A stretch of 64,000 nucleotides of DNA from Parapristionchus giblindavisi. Its lineage: Eukaryota; Nematoda; Chromadorea; Rhabditida; Diplogasteridae. This document shows, piece by piece, positions 21,536 through 33,800 of this stretch. The stretch spans positions 920,001-984,000 of the forward strand of contig CALSFV010000207.1 of assembly GCA_943737045.1 (NCBI GenBank). Reading direction: 5' to 3'. The first letter of the stretch is position 1. Every line of letters starts with the position of its first letter. The translations under genes were made by a program, and so were the position numbers. Below the pieces are notes generated by a model. The model was not told where the DNA came from, ran no database searches, and saw only the letters and a program-made list of their open reading frames with translations.

Positions 21536-22860
21536 CAGCATAATTTATTTGTTCTGTCTTGTTTCTTGTAAACGAATAAAATAGTTGCCAAGTGTATTAT
21601 AATAAAGCCCATTTTCGTAATATCTCAATATTGATTTAAAGCAATCTTTAATCCATCCCATCAAACCCTTGCTATTAAACCGTTAAACTAACAACCACGA
21701 ATTTTCTTTTTAATGATTTTCGTTTAAGATACCCATCTTTGATGAAAGAGGACAAACACCCATTCAAAAATGATGACATAACTCTTATAGGGTTTTTTGA
21801 GTTGGATGAAAAGGATAAGAGGGTTGACAGGAATGAAGAATAGATATCATATGGGACCACTTTTGCGTGAGAAGTTCCACTATCTCTCTCTCTTACCACG
21901 CGTTTCTTACTTTATTTTCATCTAAATCTCTCAATGATCAGTATTTGTCTAGTGCACTTCTCAATAGGCGCCAATAGAAAAGTTTATTTATTTATTTATT
22001 TATTTATTTATTCCTGCAATTATTTATTCACAAACCACATTACTGGCAAATGAAAGAGTGGAGATGGATTTTCGTCGCGTGTAAGCGATTTCGAAAGTAA
22101 GTAAAAGGACTCTCCACCTTTTACTCACTCACTCGATCTTTTTTTCGTTTATGTTCCTTGCTCGTTAATTTTGAACAGCTCATCGTTCATTATTATTCAC
22201 AGTTGTTTGCAAAATAACTCAAGGGGGGGGGTCGAAATGGAGATCAAGAATGAATCATTCCGCACACAATAGCTGTAACTCTCTGCACACTATCGCACAT
22301 GCAAACGCAATCAATCGATATGACTTATCATACGGTAAATAATAGCCAATGAACTCAAATAATCGATATCGCATTTCATACGGTAAATATTGACAAATTC
22401 CGTTTAAAGAAAAAAACATAGTGGACTGTGGTACAACCCATTCAATCGATATCAATCGATGTGGCTTATCATACGGTAAATATTGACAAATGAACTGTTA
22501 GTAATTATAGTGGCAGGAGCCTTTGTTTGTATTTCCTTCATTTCGTTGATCTCTGTCTTCGAGATAGACAAAAAGGCACACCGCAAACTAACTGGAAACT
22601 CTTCGCTCTGGCCGCACTCTCTCGCCTTCTTCTTTAGCGAGGTAGTATTGTCAGAGCAGAGATTAATGATGGAGACCCTCGAGTTTTTTTCGTAATAAGA
22701 CTTTTCGGGTAAAATGATAGAGATTCATCGCACGAATTGAATGACATATTTGATATTGATTCATTTCACTATGATTCATTCGAAAGTACAACTTTTAAGG
22801 CGTATAGAGAGTGCCTATCCGATTTGCATACTCTTGTCTCTCAAGCTAATTTCCATACTA
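21536..22860. other. Gene-free repeat-rich stretch
   Basis: No supported exon. It contains a TATT microsatellite (about 21984-22013), three copies of the phrase ATCATACGGTAAAT (22327-22482) with inverted orientation partners, and a MITE of the AGGCACACC family (22570-22690). The 5' exons of the ZP gene could lie here, but no signal-peptide exon with the right phase was seen. Confidence 0.4.
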
Positions 22861-23157
22861 TACAGTACAGCAGAATCCCCCAGTGAAAATGGGCGCCCCG
22901 GGTGACCCGGGGCGCCCTTTTGGCCCCTCGATTTTTTACGCTTTGAATAATGAATGTCAGCCGTTCAAATGGCTTGCGTTGTTTTACTCCAGATTTGATC
23001 GAATTTATTAAGGAAAGTTTGGAATTTTTAAATGCTTGTAAACTCAACTGTGCTAAGAAAAAGAAATGCCGGGAAGATATAAAAAATCGAGGGGCCAAAA
23101 GGGCGCCCCGGGTCACCCGGGGCGCCCATTTTCACTGGGGGATTCTGCTGTACTGTA
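22861..23157. mobile_element. Foldback MITE with TACAGTACAGCAGAATCCCC ends
   Basis: Arms start TACAGTACAGCAGAATCCCC and contain the palindrome GGGCGCCCCGGGTGACCCGG. The right end is the complement. The central part (about 22935-23085) recurs inverted at about 23376-23530. Confidence 0.75.
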
Positions 23158-23375
23158 TACAGTTTTTTTTACGCTTTGAATATTGAATATTAGCCGTTCA
23201 AATTGTTCGCGTTCTTTTACTCTTTGATTGACCGAATTTTTCAAGGATAGTTTGGAATTTTAGAAATAATGTAGCGAGAGAAAAATATTGAAAATTATAA
23301 TTTTTATCAATTTTTGGCAAATGCCGCGCGAAAATTTTGAATAACTCGCGCACGCTCGGCAAATTCTATCGTAAA

Positions 23376-23598
23376 GTGATATCTTCCCGGCATTTCTTTT
23401 TCTTAGCACAGTTGAGTTTACAAGCATTTAAAAATTCCAAACTTTCCTTAATAAATTCGATCAAATCTGGAGTAAAACAACGCAAGCCATTTGAACGGCT
23501 GACATTCATTATTCAAAGCGTAAAAAATCGAGGGGCCAAAAGGGCGCCCCGGGTCACCCGGGGCGCCCATTTTCACTGGGGGATTCTGCTGTACTGTA
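23376..23598. mobile_element. Truncated inverted copy of the preceding foldback MITE
   Basis: Reverse-complement of the centre and one arm of 22861-23157, ending GGATTCTGCTGTACTGTA, without the other arm. Open reading frames spanning this area in both directions encode the same translated repeat and are not genes. Confidence 0.7.
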
Positions 23599-23840
23599 TA
23601 TGCAATAATCCCGGCGTTAAAGGTGGTCACGTTAGTTTAATCATAAGAGAGGGTGTTCAGTAAGCCGGGAAATAGGAATCACTTCACCATGAATAATTGT
23701 GTACGAAAAATATGGTATGGTGTACGCATACAGCGCCTATAAACAGTAGGTGTATTCAAATGGCAACCATCGGACTGGAAAAATGATCAGCGCGTAAGTT
23801 CGAAATAATACGAGTAGAGAAGGTTGGGGAGGGTTATCGA

Positions 23841-23910
23841 AGCGTGGCGCATTGGTAAGATGGCCGCCTCTCCTCCCAAAGGGTACGGGTTCGAATCCCG
23901 ACCGGAGTTT
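23841..23910 (+). ncRNA. tRNA-like sequence with A and B boxes (tRNA-derived SINE or tRNA pseudogene)
   Basis: TGGCGCATTGG (about 23845-23855) fits a pol III A box and GGTTCGAATCC (23888-23898) is a perfect B box, about 40 bases apart as in tRNAs. The 5' bases do not pair with the 3' side (CCGGAGTTTT) to make a clean acceptor stem and no convincing anticodon arm forms. A functional tRNA is therefore unlikely. Confidence 0.5.
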
Positions 23911-24540
23911 TCACTTCATCCCTTATTGTACACTCTGAACTAACGTGTGGTGTCCCACGAATATTTTCGTCAATAAACTGTTAAGACAGGATGGTAGCAA
24001 AAGTCATATAAGTCACCACATATTATTTCTTTTATATTGATTCTGCGTATTGATTGATATAATCACGATTGAAAGATGTAGTGCAGGGAATGGTGAAAGA
24101 GAGATGAGGAGGGACATAATGAGAGGGCAAAGGCTGAGTGCCGCTCGCAAACTGAACATTAAACACTTTTTACTTACAGTATATGTGTGGGGGTCACATT
24201 CCCATCGTGGTAGGAGCCAATGATTCTTTTAGTGGTTCCCCATCTTTAATCATTGTGGGAGTCCTTCATGCAAACTCAAGGGTCTCCCTCTTTAATGTTG
24301 GCTTGGGGTGAGCATTTATGTCAATTATTTGCGACCTTTAAAGTCCCAAAAAAGTGGACAATATCGCGAATAACATGTAACATAACGGGGAAAATATAAA
24401 CTATAACATACCCAGCGGTAGAGTGCTGTACGAGAGATGGACCGATAAGCACTGAAAGATAGTTACTGTTAGTGCAGGACTTAGGGTTACTTAATAACAA
24501 TAGCTTAGGGGCTTAAGTGATGACTTAGATCGACTTAGGG
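23911..24540. other. No gene recognised
   Basis: AT-rich sequence without a supported exon. A tandem phrase around GACTTAGGGACCTAAAG / TAACTTAGATCGACTTAGG starts near 24480 and brackets the MITE at 24545-24660. Confidence 0.4.
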
Positions 24541-25044
24541 ACCTAAAGACACGCACACCAAGCCTATTGTACTCTCCACATTGGAAATACTCTCTCGTAG
24601 ACAAGTAAAGCGAGAGAGTGTGGCCAGCGTGGAGACTTTCAAATTAGCTTGGGATGTTCCTTTAATTGATAACTTAGATCGACTTAGGGGCTCAAGTATT
24701 GACTTACAACCAGAAAGTAATGGCGCATAACACATCCAGGACGTGGTCTCAATGAACAGTGTGAAGAAACGAATAACTAGCCAGTAGAGAGAATTGTGAG
24801 GAAGAAGAAGAAGAAGGGAGGAAGGGAGGTAATTGATGGAATAAGAATGACCCATATTGTCAAGGAGAACGAGGACATTGAGAGGGGTCTCAATGACAGA
24901 TGGGAAGGACTGTCAAATGGGATGACAGTGACAGAAAATCTAGACTGTCAACTGTCAAATATTAGAGTTATCCTTTGTTCGAAAATTGCGAAAAAAAATG
25001 AAAAGCAGGGAAACGTTTGCTTATATTACCCACTCTCCTTTAAA

Positions 25045-25158
25045 AAGGCACACCTCGAGCTTTTACTCTCCGCTCTGACAACGCTTTCTCGTAGAAAAGG
25101 AAAGTGAGAGAAAGTGGCCAGAGCGGAAAGTTTCAAATTATCCCGGGATGTGCCTTTA
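25045..25158. mobile_element. TTAA-type MITE, AGGCACACC family, near complete
   Basis: Left TTTAAAAAGGCACACCTCGA and right GGGATGTGCCTTTAAA. Palindromic core CTCTCCGCTCTGACAACGC / complement. TTTAAA at both ends supports a TTAA duplication. Confidence 0.7.
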
Positions 25159-25263
25159 AACAACTTTTGAACAGAGGATTATCTGGACAAGGGCAGTTTG
25201 TTAGTTGAGAGAACGTGCACATCATCAGCATAATCTACTTCTCTGGTATTTTCAAACTAGTAA

Positions 25264-25416
25264 AGGTAAAAGGTAAAGGTACAACCCGTTATTCAAGGCA
25301 CACGAAGTCCTGCGGGTTATCACTGCTAGGCCAGTGATATTTCAAGGCCAATTCAGTCCGGAGGGCCTAATCTCTTCTTCGGACCTACTTTACCGCATGA
25401 TCTAGTCACTACCTGT
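25264..25416 (-). mobile_element. SINE-like element inserted in a palindromic MITE
   Basis: Tail units AAGGTAAAAGGTAAAGGTA at the left, then ACCCGTTATTCAAGGCACAC through CCGGAGGGCC. The direct repeat TCAAACTAGTA lies on both sides (before 25264 and after 25416). The surrounding sequence (about 25250-25610) is a MITE of the TGGTATTTC family, so this is a nested insertion. Confidence 0.6.
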
Positions 25417-25759
25417 CAAACTAGTAGTTTACTTATATTTCCCACTAGCCGTAGACTTGCAAGTCTACGGCTAGTTAAACGTAAGTTTACTAGAAGTGGT
25501 GTATAATACGGTAATGTATTTCGTCAAATGTTCTTTCACTTGTAGTAAACTAGCAGTAAACTGCTAGTCTGTGTCGTCACGTAAGTAAACTACTAGTTTG
25601 GAAACACTAGAGTTTGACTTTGCGAGTGCGAAGATGAAACGACAAAATATCACTTTCTAAATTCCTTTCGCCACCAAAGAAGTGACAAAAATGTTTTAGA
25701 AAGTACAGAACTATTTCACTAGACGAGTGTGCAAGTGCAGTTTTGAAGCAATGTGGGAA

Positions 25760-25880
25760 TTAAAGGGAGCGTACGCTCACTCAATGGTCTCTTCGACGCG
25801 CAATGCTCTCTCGTTGTTAGAGAACAGAAAATTAGTGTGCTCAATGAAGAGACCATTGAGTGAGGTAACGCTCCCTTTAA
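25760..25880. mobile_element. TTAA-type MITE, GGGAGCGTAACC family
   Basis: TTAA ends, AGGGAGCGTACGCTCACTC and inverted right arm. Close relative of 17433-17553 (shared GGTCTCTTCGACGC). Confidence 0.75.
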
Positions 25881-26380
25881 CGTCAAAACTTTCTCTTATT
25901 GTTAGGAAAAAGGTTAATTTAGATGCCTTTGAGAAAAATTGGGAAGAATAGATATCAAAACTGACTTGAATCAGAGGAAAATACAAAAAAAAAACCGGAA
26001 ACATCGCAACTTTCGCCCTTATATCTCTCATAATGGTCTCAATTTCAACAACCCGGGCTCGCGACATCGTCACAGCTTCTTGAATAGAGCGACAAGGCAC
26101 TTTCTGTAACAGAAAATCCGGATAACATTCAGTTGATACTCAGGTAATTCGGTCAAAATCTGATCAGGAGTTTGGCCACTTTTGAATCAGATCAGATGAA
26201 ATCAGAATCTGATCAGATTCGGATCATGTACAACAAATGCGCAAAGGATTTGCCTTGCGCGTTTAATTTATGTGCTTGTTTGATTATAAGGAGGGAGCAC
26301 GTTTTAATTTATATATATGTTTCACGTCTGACTGAACATCTGATTTGGATTATTTGCAGCAGTGAATATCACAATTGTCG

Positions 26381-26423
<43 letters not shown>

Positions 26424-26839
26424 TTATCACGTCAAGCGATCATCGCTAGGTGGGGATGGAACGGGTATAATAATAATGATAATAATAATAATAGAGCCAT
26501 AGAGCCATTACAGAGAGCCATTTAGAGTCATTGATTCATTCTTACAATTACTGGCGCCACTTCGCCATGTTTCTAATTATTCACCGTATAAAATGCACTT
26601 GTTTATTTGGTACGAGAGTAGTCAGCCACACCCACAATGATTTCTATTTTTAGAGAGAGAGAGCGATATACTACGTAGATCAGAGAGAGCGCGAGGAGGG
26701 AAGGGAGGGAAAGGGGGTTGCTCGATGGAATATTTCTGCGTTTAGCATCTTGGAGCAAAGCAATTTCACATAGTACATTTTATACGGACAATATCTTGGC
26801 GCTGCTAAATCATTTATGTATTTCTGACCGAAGTATGCG

Positions 26840-27100
26840 GATCTTGGAAACTCATTTTCGTCTTACCCACAGTCAAAATATGTTCCTTGTTCGATGAAAT
26901 TGACTGTTAATTGTTCGAATTGAACTTCAGAAATTGCGTTTCTTACTTTTCAAGAGGATTTGTCGAGGATATTTCTTGGAATTAAGAAAATGTAAAGTAA
27001 GAAATTGTAAATTTAAGTGAATTTTCTGTGTGAGAGAGGTTCTCACCGAGAACTTATAGTTAATTGAATAATTGGATTGCAGTGATCAATAGGGAATCCA
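26840..27100. repeat. Dispersed repeat shared with elo-2 intron 2
   Basis: Contains GAGAACTTATAGTTAATTGAATAATTGGATTGCAG and related sequence. The reverse complement recurs at about 32565-32825 (for example TTGCAATCCAATTATTCAAT). Nature unknown; no coding capacity seen. Confidence 0.5.
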
Positions 27101-27456
27101 CGGTGATATCTTCGAGTGTTGAATATTTATCGATTCTTGCAATTTACTGGTAAACTTAAAAGAACAATCATTGACGGTGGTGGGAGCGATACAATAATAA
27201 CACAGCCTTCTCTTCATTTTGAAAACCATTGCGACCGCTCAACATGTAAACTCTCTCACAACTAACGCTCTCTCTCTAGCCTCTTTGCCATTCAAAGATA
27301 GATTGCTTGCACCAGAATGCCGTGATAAGAACCGAAAAGCACTGTAACAAACGTACATAATCTATTATAAAGAAAGAGGCAAAGGGAAATATTAAAATGG
27401 GTTGTATTAGAAATTTTTAAGAAAAAAAAGCTATAAAGAATCTAAAAATGTAATTC

Positions 27457-27620
27457 AGTGCACGTACACCAACTGTCATGCGAGTGTCCACTGTCTGCTC
27501 TCGAGCAGAATGTAAAGAACAAACGAGTGACAAACAGAAGGCAGAAGATAGCACCGATCACTCAATTCACACAAGACCACAGATTGGACACAGCGATATC
27601 CCGCTACTTCATGATAGGGT
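27457..27620 (+). other. Possible orphan exon (open frame between splice-like sites)
   Basis: After GTAATTCAG an open frame of about 52 codons runs (RTPTVMRVSTVCSRAECKEQ and on to IPLLHDR) up to AGGGTTATA. The composition looks coding-like, but no partner exon, start or family resemblance was found. It may be chance. Confidence 0.2.
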
Positions 27621-28699
27621 TATAAAAGGTTAAAAAGGAGAGCACTACTTCAGAACACTGGACCAGACCAAAAGTGGGGATATTTCATAAAAGTCGGGGG
27701 ATATAGCGTAAAAGTCCGGTATAAAAACGTATTCTCTTCGTGTTTTTTTTTTAATTTTTGCCCCTTTTTTTACTGGTCCCGTGTTCTGAAGTGACCCCAA
27801 AAAGGCTAAAACCTGTTATTCAAGGTACACGAAGTCCTGTGGGTGATCACTGCTAGGCCAGTGATAATGCAATCCAAATTTACTCCGAAGAGCCTGGTCT
27901 CTTCTTTGGACCTGCGTTACCTTTCGATGGTGGTAATAATGCCGTATAAATATGCTATTCAAAGGTAGAAAAAACAGAAAAAGCAGCGAGAGAGTGCGCC
28001 GCAAAACGGGGAGCAAAGATCCTTTTGGCATTGAAAAAGCTGTAGAAAATTATTTCGAATCATGAAAACTTTTTGATTTTATCGCTGCTTAGAAGTGTGC
28101 AAGGTTGTGACGCACAACTTGTGAGTATTCTATTTTATTGTCCGATCCCATCCCCGATGCGTTCATTTGAAGGAATAAAATATTATTATTATTATTATTA
28201 TTGTATTTATCGTACCCCCAAGGGTGTTTCGTCAAGCACAAAAGTGTTCGGGTGCAAGGAAATATGCTTAAAGGCACACCTCAAGCTAATTTTACTCTCC
28301 GCATTGGCAATACTCTCTCGTAGACAAAGAAAACGAGAGAGCGTTGCCAGAGCGGAGAGTTTCAAATTAACTTTGCTATCCCCGACTTTGCTATTTGCCT
28401 TGAACACCGAGCTTTATTCGTCTTTACCAATCACCTAAGGTAAGCCCGAAGAAGAGATTAGACCCTCCGAACTGAATTGGTCTAGAATTATCGCTGGCCT
28501 AGCGGTGATCTCCCGCAGTACTACATGTCCCTTGAATAACGGGATACACCTTTACCCTTTGCCTTTTATCTTTTTGCTCTGAACACCGCACTACAGAGAC
28601 TCTAAATCGCATGTACTTTTCTTCACCAATCGCCATAAAACGTCCTTTATCAACATTCTCACATCTCTCATACACGATCGAAAATCACATTGCAGACAG

Positions 28700-30120
28700 T
28701 TCTATCGGCTTCTTCTTTTACGATATCTCTACCTCTACCTCTCTCCCTCTCCCTCTACCTCTCTCTGTACATCTACCTCTCCCTCTCCCTCTCCCTCTCC
28801 CTCTCCCTCTCCCTCTCCCTCTCCCTCTACCTCTCTGCCCATACATGTATACCTCTTTCTCTCTATCACTTCTCTCCTTCTCTTTCTTCCTCTACATCTC
28901 TTCCTATCCCAGTACTTTCTCTACATCTTTCTACATCGTCTGGCTCATTTTCAATTCCTTTAAAGCCACCCTCCCTATCAATAGAAATCTCTTCATTTTC
29001 ACAGTAATTTCCTTTGTCGAAAGGGATAGAGGGGAGTAGAGGTAGAGGTAGAGACGGATAGTTCCATGCTTGACCTAAGATGTGCTCTTAGCTCATTGAT
29101 CCCACTTCTAATCTCTCTATACCTCTCATCGATCACCTCTACCTTTTCCTCTCCCTCTCCCTCTCCCTCTCCCTCTCCCTCTCCCTCTCCCTCTCCCTCT
29201 CCCTCTCCCTCTCCCTCTCCCTCTCCCTCTCCCTCTCCCTCTCCCTCTCCCTCTCCCTCTACCTCTCTGCCCATACATGTATACCTCTTTCTCCCTATCC
29301 CTGTACATCTCTCAATCTCCTTCATCGAGCTATAGAGAGATTAGAAGGGGGGATCAATGGAGCTAGGGAAGGGGTAAGATAGATCTATCACTAGTGTGTG
29401 TCTGCAGTCTGCACTCACTGATTCTTTATTTCCACCGAGTCCACAGACTTTTTGCTCCATCTATCTCTTCCTCTACTTCTACCTCTCTCTCTCCCTCTAC
29501 CTCTACCTCTCCCTCTTCCCCTATCTCTCCCTCTTCCCCTATCTCTCCCTCTCCCTCGCCGTGTGAGATTCACAGAAAGGTCAAAGTCCCCTGCGTTTGG
29601 AAGAAGATAGAACACACTAGCGATCTCTCTCTCCTTTTCCTCCTCCTCCCTCTGCCTCTCTAATCTCTCCCTCTCTCTCTCCTCCCTCTCCCTCTTCCTC
29701 TTCCTCTCTCTCCGCATTGGTCCTCTCTCTGCCCTATATCACTTCCCCCCTCCATTCTGCCCGCTTCTTTCCTTTCCCTTCAGCGCGCATTCATTCATTC
29801 TCTACTTCTAGAAGAGGTCTGTCCTCTCGCCTCTCCCTCTCTCTCCCTCTCCCTCTCCCTCTCCCTCTCCCTCTCTCTCCTCCCTCTCCCTCTCCCTCTC
29901 TCCCCTTCTAGACCTCTCGCCTCTCCCTCTACCCCCTCGCCTCACTCTATTCCCTTCTCCATCCGTCCAGCCTTAGCGTCCTTTCTGCCACACTTTGCCT
30001 TCAATGCCCCTCTCTCCCTCTCCTTTTTTCCAACTCTCCCTCTCCTTTTTCTTCCTCCCTCTCCTTTTTCGCCTCTCCCTCTCCCTTTCCTCCCTCTCCC
30101 TCTCCCCTCTCCATCATACT
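28700..30120. repeat. Polypyrimidine block with (CTCCCT)n microsatellite
   Basis: Most of 28730-30120 is C/T on the given strand. The purest run is (CTCCCT)n at about 29150-29262, with shorter runs at 28768-28830 and 29846-29885. Short inverted similarity joins both sides of the array (ACCTCTCTGCCCATACATGT occurs twice, near 28830 and 29262). Long open frames here are only repeats of Ser-Leu, Pro-Leu or Gly-Arg. Confidence 0.85.
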
Positions 30121-30639
30121 TGATGCTAATCTACTGACTTGTGTTGCTGTAGTAAACTGATCGAATGTCCAGATATGGTCCGTGTCTCTAATACTCGCTC
30201 CTTCTTTCACTACATTCTGATTCATTCCATTTCCCTCGTTCTCTTTCTTGCCCCTTTTGCGTCCTCTCTCGTTGCTCCTAACAACCTTTTCCCCTCACTT
30301 TCCCTCACTTTCTCAACTTCCGCCATATATTCTCAACTTCCTCTATTGTTACTATGTCCCGTTAAGGCTGTAAAAGATCCCCCCCCCCTATATTTGCTCA
30401 ACCTGAGCCATGCGAGTGTGTGTACTTTTGACTCATTCTTGACTCATTTTGACTATTGATTCATTCTTTTCCCAGTGATTATTGATTGGTTTAGCCGTGA
30501 TCTCCTCCGTCCACCCATCAATTCCATCATTTTCGTCCTTTGAAACTTGTTCCAAGCATGCTCTTTCCACTTTTCCTACACCCATTCGATCCCTTCCAAA
30601 GCTGGACTCTTGCCCATGGCTAAGGTGTACTCCTTAACC

Positions 30640-30790
30640 AGTTAAGGTCGTGACTTAGCGAGCTAAAGTTCTGTCTTAGCGTGTTAAAGTTGTGACTTAG
30701 CGAGTTAAAGTTGTGACTTACGCGAGTTAAGGTTGTGACTTAGCGAGCTAAGGTCGTGACTTAGCGAGTTAAGCTCGTGAACTTAAGGTT
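30640..30790. repeat. Minisatellite upstream of elo-2 start
   Basis: About seven copies of a 20-22-base unit, GTGACTTAGCGAGTTAAAGT, end about 25 bases before the ATG. Each unit contains TTAAG or TTAAAG, and the final ones flow into the AATTAAGGTAAGG sequence next to the start codon, a possible trans-splice acceptor. Confidence 0.75.
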
Positions 30791-30813
30791 AAGACCCTGT
30801 AATTAAGGTAAGG

Positions 30814-33800
30814 ATGGCCATGTACAACTACTGGCCGCGCTATGGCATCGAAAACTACTCGTACCATATGCCGTTCGAGGCCACGTTCGACTCGCGCAAA
30901 AGCACCGAATGGATGCAGGTACGTACTTTTTTATAAGCTCTGACCAAAGTCTCTCACTTTCGATGGTGCTAGAGAGTATGACCATAGTGGAGAGTTTCAA
31001 ATTAGTTTGGGGTATCGCTTTAAAGGAACTAATTTGAAACTCTACGCTCTGACCACAGTCTCTCGCTTTCTCTGTCTGCGAGAGAGTATAGCTAGAGTAA
31101 AAGTAACTTGGTGTGTACTCTCCGCTCTGGCAACACTCTTGAAATCGAGAGAGTATTGCCAGAGCGGAGAGTTTCGAATTAGCTCTCTTTGTGTCTTAAA
31201 TTCTTAAGTTAATCTATAAGTCCATAAGTCTAACAAGGAGACTCTCACAACTTAATTTGGCGATGAGATATGTGTTATAGTTCATTTGAAAGCTCTTTTT
31301 CTGTAGATTACGAATATGTACTTTAAAAATGCAAAAGAGTTCTGTGCACGGACTTAAAGCCTCTCAAATGTTGAACAATTGCCATCTCGCAATGATGCGC
31401 ACACTGGTGGGTTAGTTCTACGCGTTATTTCTGCGAGCAAGTATTGGCCCAGAGATAAAGATGAGTTATTACGATATATCTGAAGAACTTGGTTAGGCTA
31501 GACCCATGAAAGATATTAAACAACAGTGTGAAACTACTACAAAAGAATGAAGAAGGTTCCCTACAGCCTATTCAAGTGCATTCTCGTCGACGCTTGCAAC
31601 TCACTATTGGAAGGAAAACTGGGGAAACGGAAAACGAGGACCACTAGCTAGCTCTACCACCACTAGCTCGCAGAAATAACACGGCGACCTAGCCTACCAG
31701 TGCGCGCATCATTGCGAGGTGGCAATTGCTACTAAATTTGACATGCTTTAGTCCGTGCACAGACCTCTTTTGCATTTTTAAAGCACATATTCTTAATCAA
31801 CAGAAAAAGGGCTTTCAAATGAACTATAACACATATCGCATCGCCAAATTAAGTCATACATTTTCGCCCCACCCACAATCTGTTGTTTTTTGCGAATTAT
31901 AAACTGCCCCGAATTTGAACAAAACTGACCCGATCTACATCTCAAGTACTCAAAACTGACCCGGCAATGGATGATTCTTACTAATCTCGATCTCCCGCAT
32001 ATTCCTAGATAGGTCTCGAGTCCCAAAACTGACCGCATCAACAAAAGTGCTCACTCACAATGTGGGTGCTCGAAAATGTATGAATTAAGTTGTGAGAGTC
32101 TCCTTGTAAGCCTTAAGTCATATGTCTAAGTCTTAAGTCTTAAGTCCCTAAGTCATAAGTCCCTAAGCCAGAAGTCCCTAAGTTATAAGTCCCTAAGTCT
32201 CTAACTCATAATTCCCCGTTAAGGAGAACTGGCTGCACTCAATCACCTCCTCCGCCGCCTACGTCGTCTGCATCTTCACCGCGCAGAAGATCATGGAGTC
32301 GCGCAAGCCCTTCGCCCTTGATATACCGCTGTTCTTCTGGAACGCCGCGCTCGCGCTGTTCTCCATCATGGGCTTCCTGCGGATGACGCCTGAGTGGTAG
32401 GTGGTCTCACCACGATTTGTTCCATGATATCGATTGATGGATTCCTGATATCGATTGTTTGCTACCCAAAGGCCAATTTATGCCGGAGGGCATAATCTGT
32501 TCTCCGGACCTGCTTAACCGAACTAGACAATGCACGCGTAGATGTCACGGGGATGTTGAACATGTTGAACATTGCAATCCAATTATTCAATTAAGTTCTC
32601 AGTGAGAACTTCTCTCATACAGAAAATTTACTTAAATTTATAATTTTTTAAGTTTTGTTTTCTTAATTTTAAGAAATATTTGCGAAAAATACTCTGGAAA
32701 GTAAGAAATTCAATTCATTTTTTGATGTTCTGTTCTAAGCAGTCAATTTCTTAGAATAGAATATCTTGTAAGAGAATCTCTTTATGAGTGTGTCGAAAAT
32801 GAGTTTTCAACCCAGTTTTTAAAAAAAAATTCCGTCAGAAATACGATTTACGATTATGATTTGTCCCTGATATCGATTGATCGATGCTTATAACTGATGT
32901 GCAGGTTCTGGTCGATAACGGGCGAGGGCAACTCGCTGAAGTACTCCATATGCGTGGCGTCGTTCGCCCAGGGCGTGTCTGGCTTCTGGACGGAACAATT
33001 TGCCCTGAGCAAGGTATACGGTAGCTCTTTGTTAAGGGGTACGGTAGCCATGAGCAAGGTATACGGTAGCATTGTTAAGAGGTACGGTAGCCCTTGGACA
33101 TGGTACGGTCGCTTTGTATACGGTAGCGTTGTTGTGTCTGGCATTCCGGCCGGGAATAGGTAGATAAGGGGCCGGTTGCGGTCATTATACCGGTTATCGA
33201 TTGGGTTAGTTCAAAAGATGAGAGATGAGATGATTCATTGCCCTCTCTCTCTCTAACTATGCAGTCTTATCAGTATGGGGCACTATGGGGTGAGACATAT
33301 TGCTATCTGCAACATGACTCCGACTCTCTGGCGTCTCTTCTATCGCCCCTGTTCTCTCGCGCTTTCTTATCTCTCGGTCTGCTCTTCACATGGTAAATGT
33401 GATAGATGGGACCATTTTGAGGGCAGCTAATCTTATCGCGGGAACAATCACTTAGTCATCCTCAATCAGAAATCAGAGAATTAGCACCTATAGATCAACG
33501 ATCAAACTACGAGATCAAAAGATCAAAGATCAACCCAAGCTATGTAAAGATCAAAGATGAAACTACTAGAGCCAAAGATCAAGGATCAACCTAAGAGATC
33601 CAAAGATCAAAGATCAAACTACGAGACCAAAAGATCAAACTACGAGACCAAAAGATCAAACTACGGGACCAAAAGATCAAAGATCAATTTGCAGATCGCT
33701 GAGTTGCTGGATACGGTGTTCATCGTTGCGCGCAAGCGTCCGCTGCTCTTCCTGCACTGGTACCATCACATCTCCGTGCTGATCTACACCTGGCACGCGT

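Noticed and set aside
22483..22695. Plus-strand frame MTNELLVIIVAGAFVCISFI as a small membrane protein
   Set aside because: The hydrophobic start is attractive, but the frame runs straight into an AGGCACACC-family MITE and lacks splice or family support.
22841..23663. Similar 80-110-codon frames in opposite directions sharing RGAKRAPRVTRGAHFHWG
   Set aside because: The shared peptide is the arm of the TACAGTACAGCAG foldback MITE and its inverted copy; no gene structure.
28690..29335. Long open frames of Ser-Leu, Pro-Leu, Ser-Pro and Gly-Arg/Gly-Glu repeats on both strands
   Set aside because: They are six-base microsatellite translated in several frames at once, without splice sites or non-repeat coding sequence.
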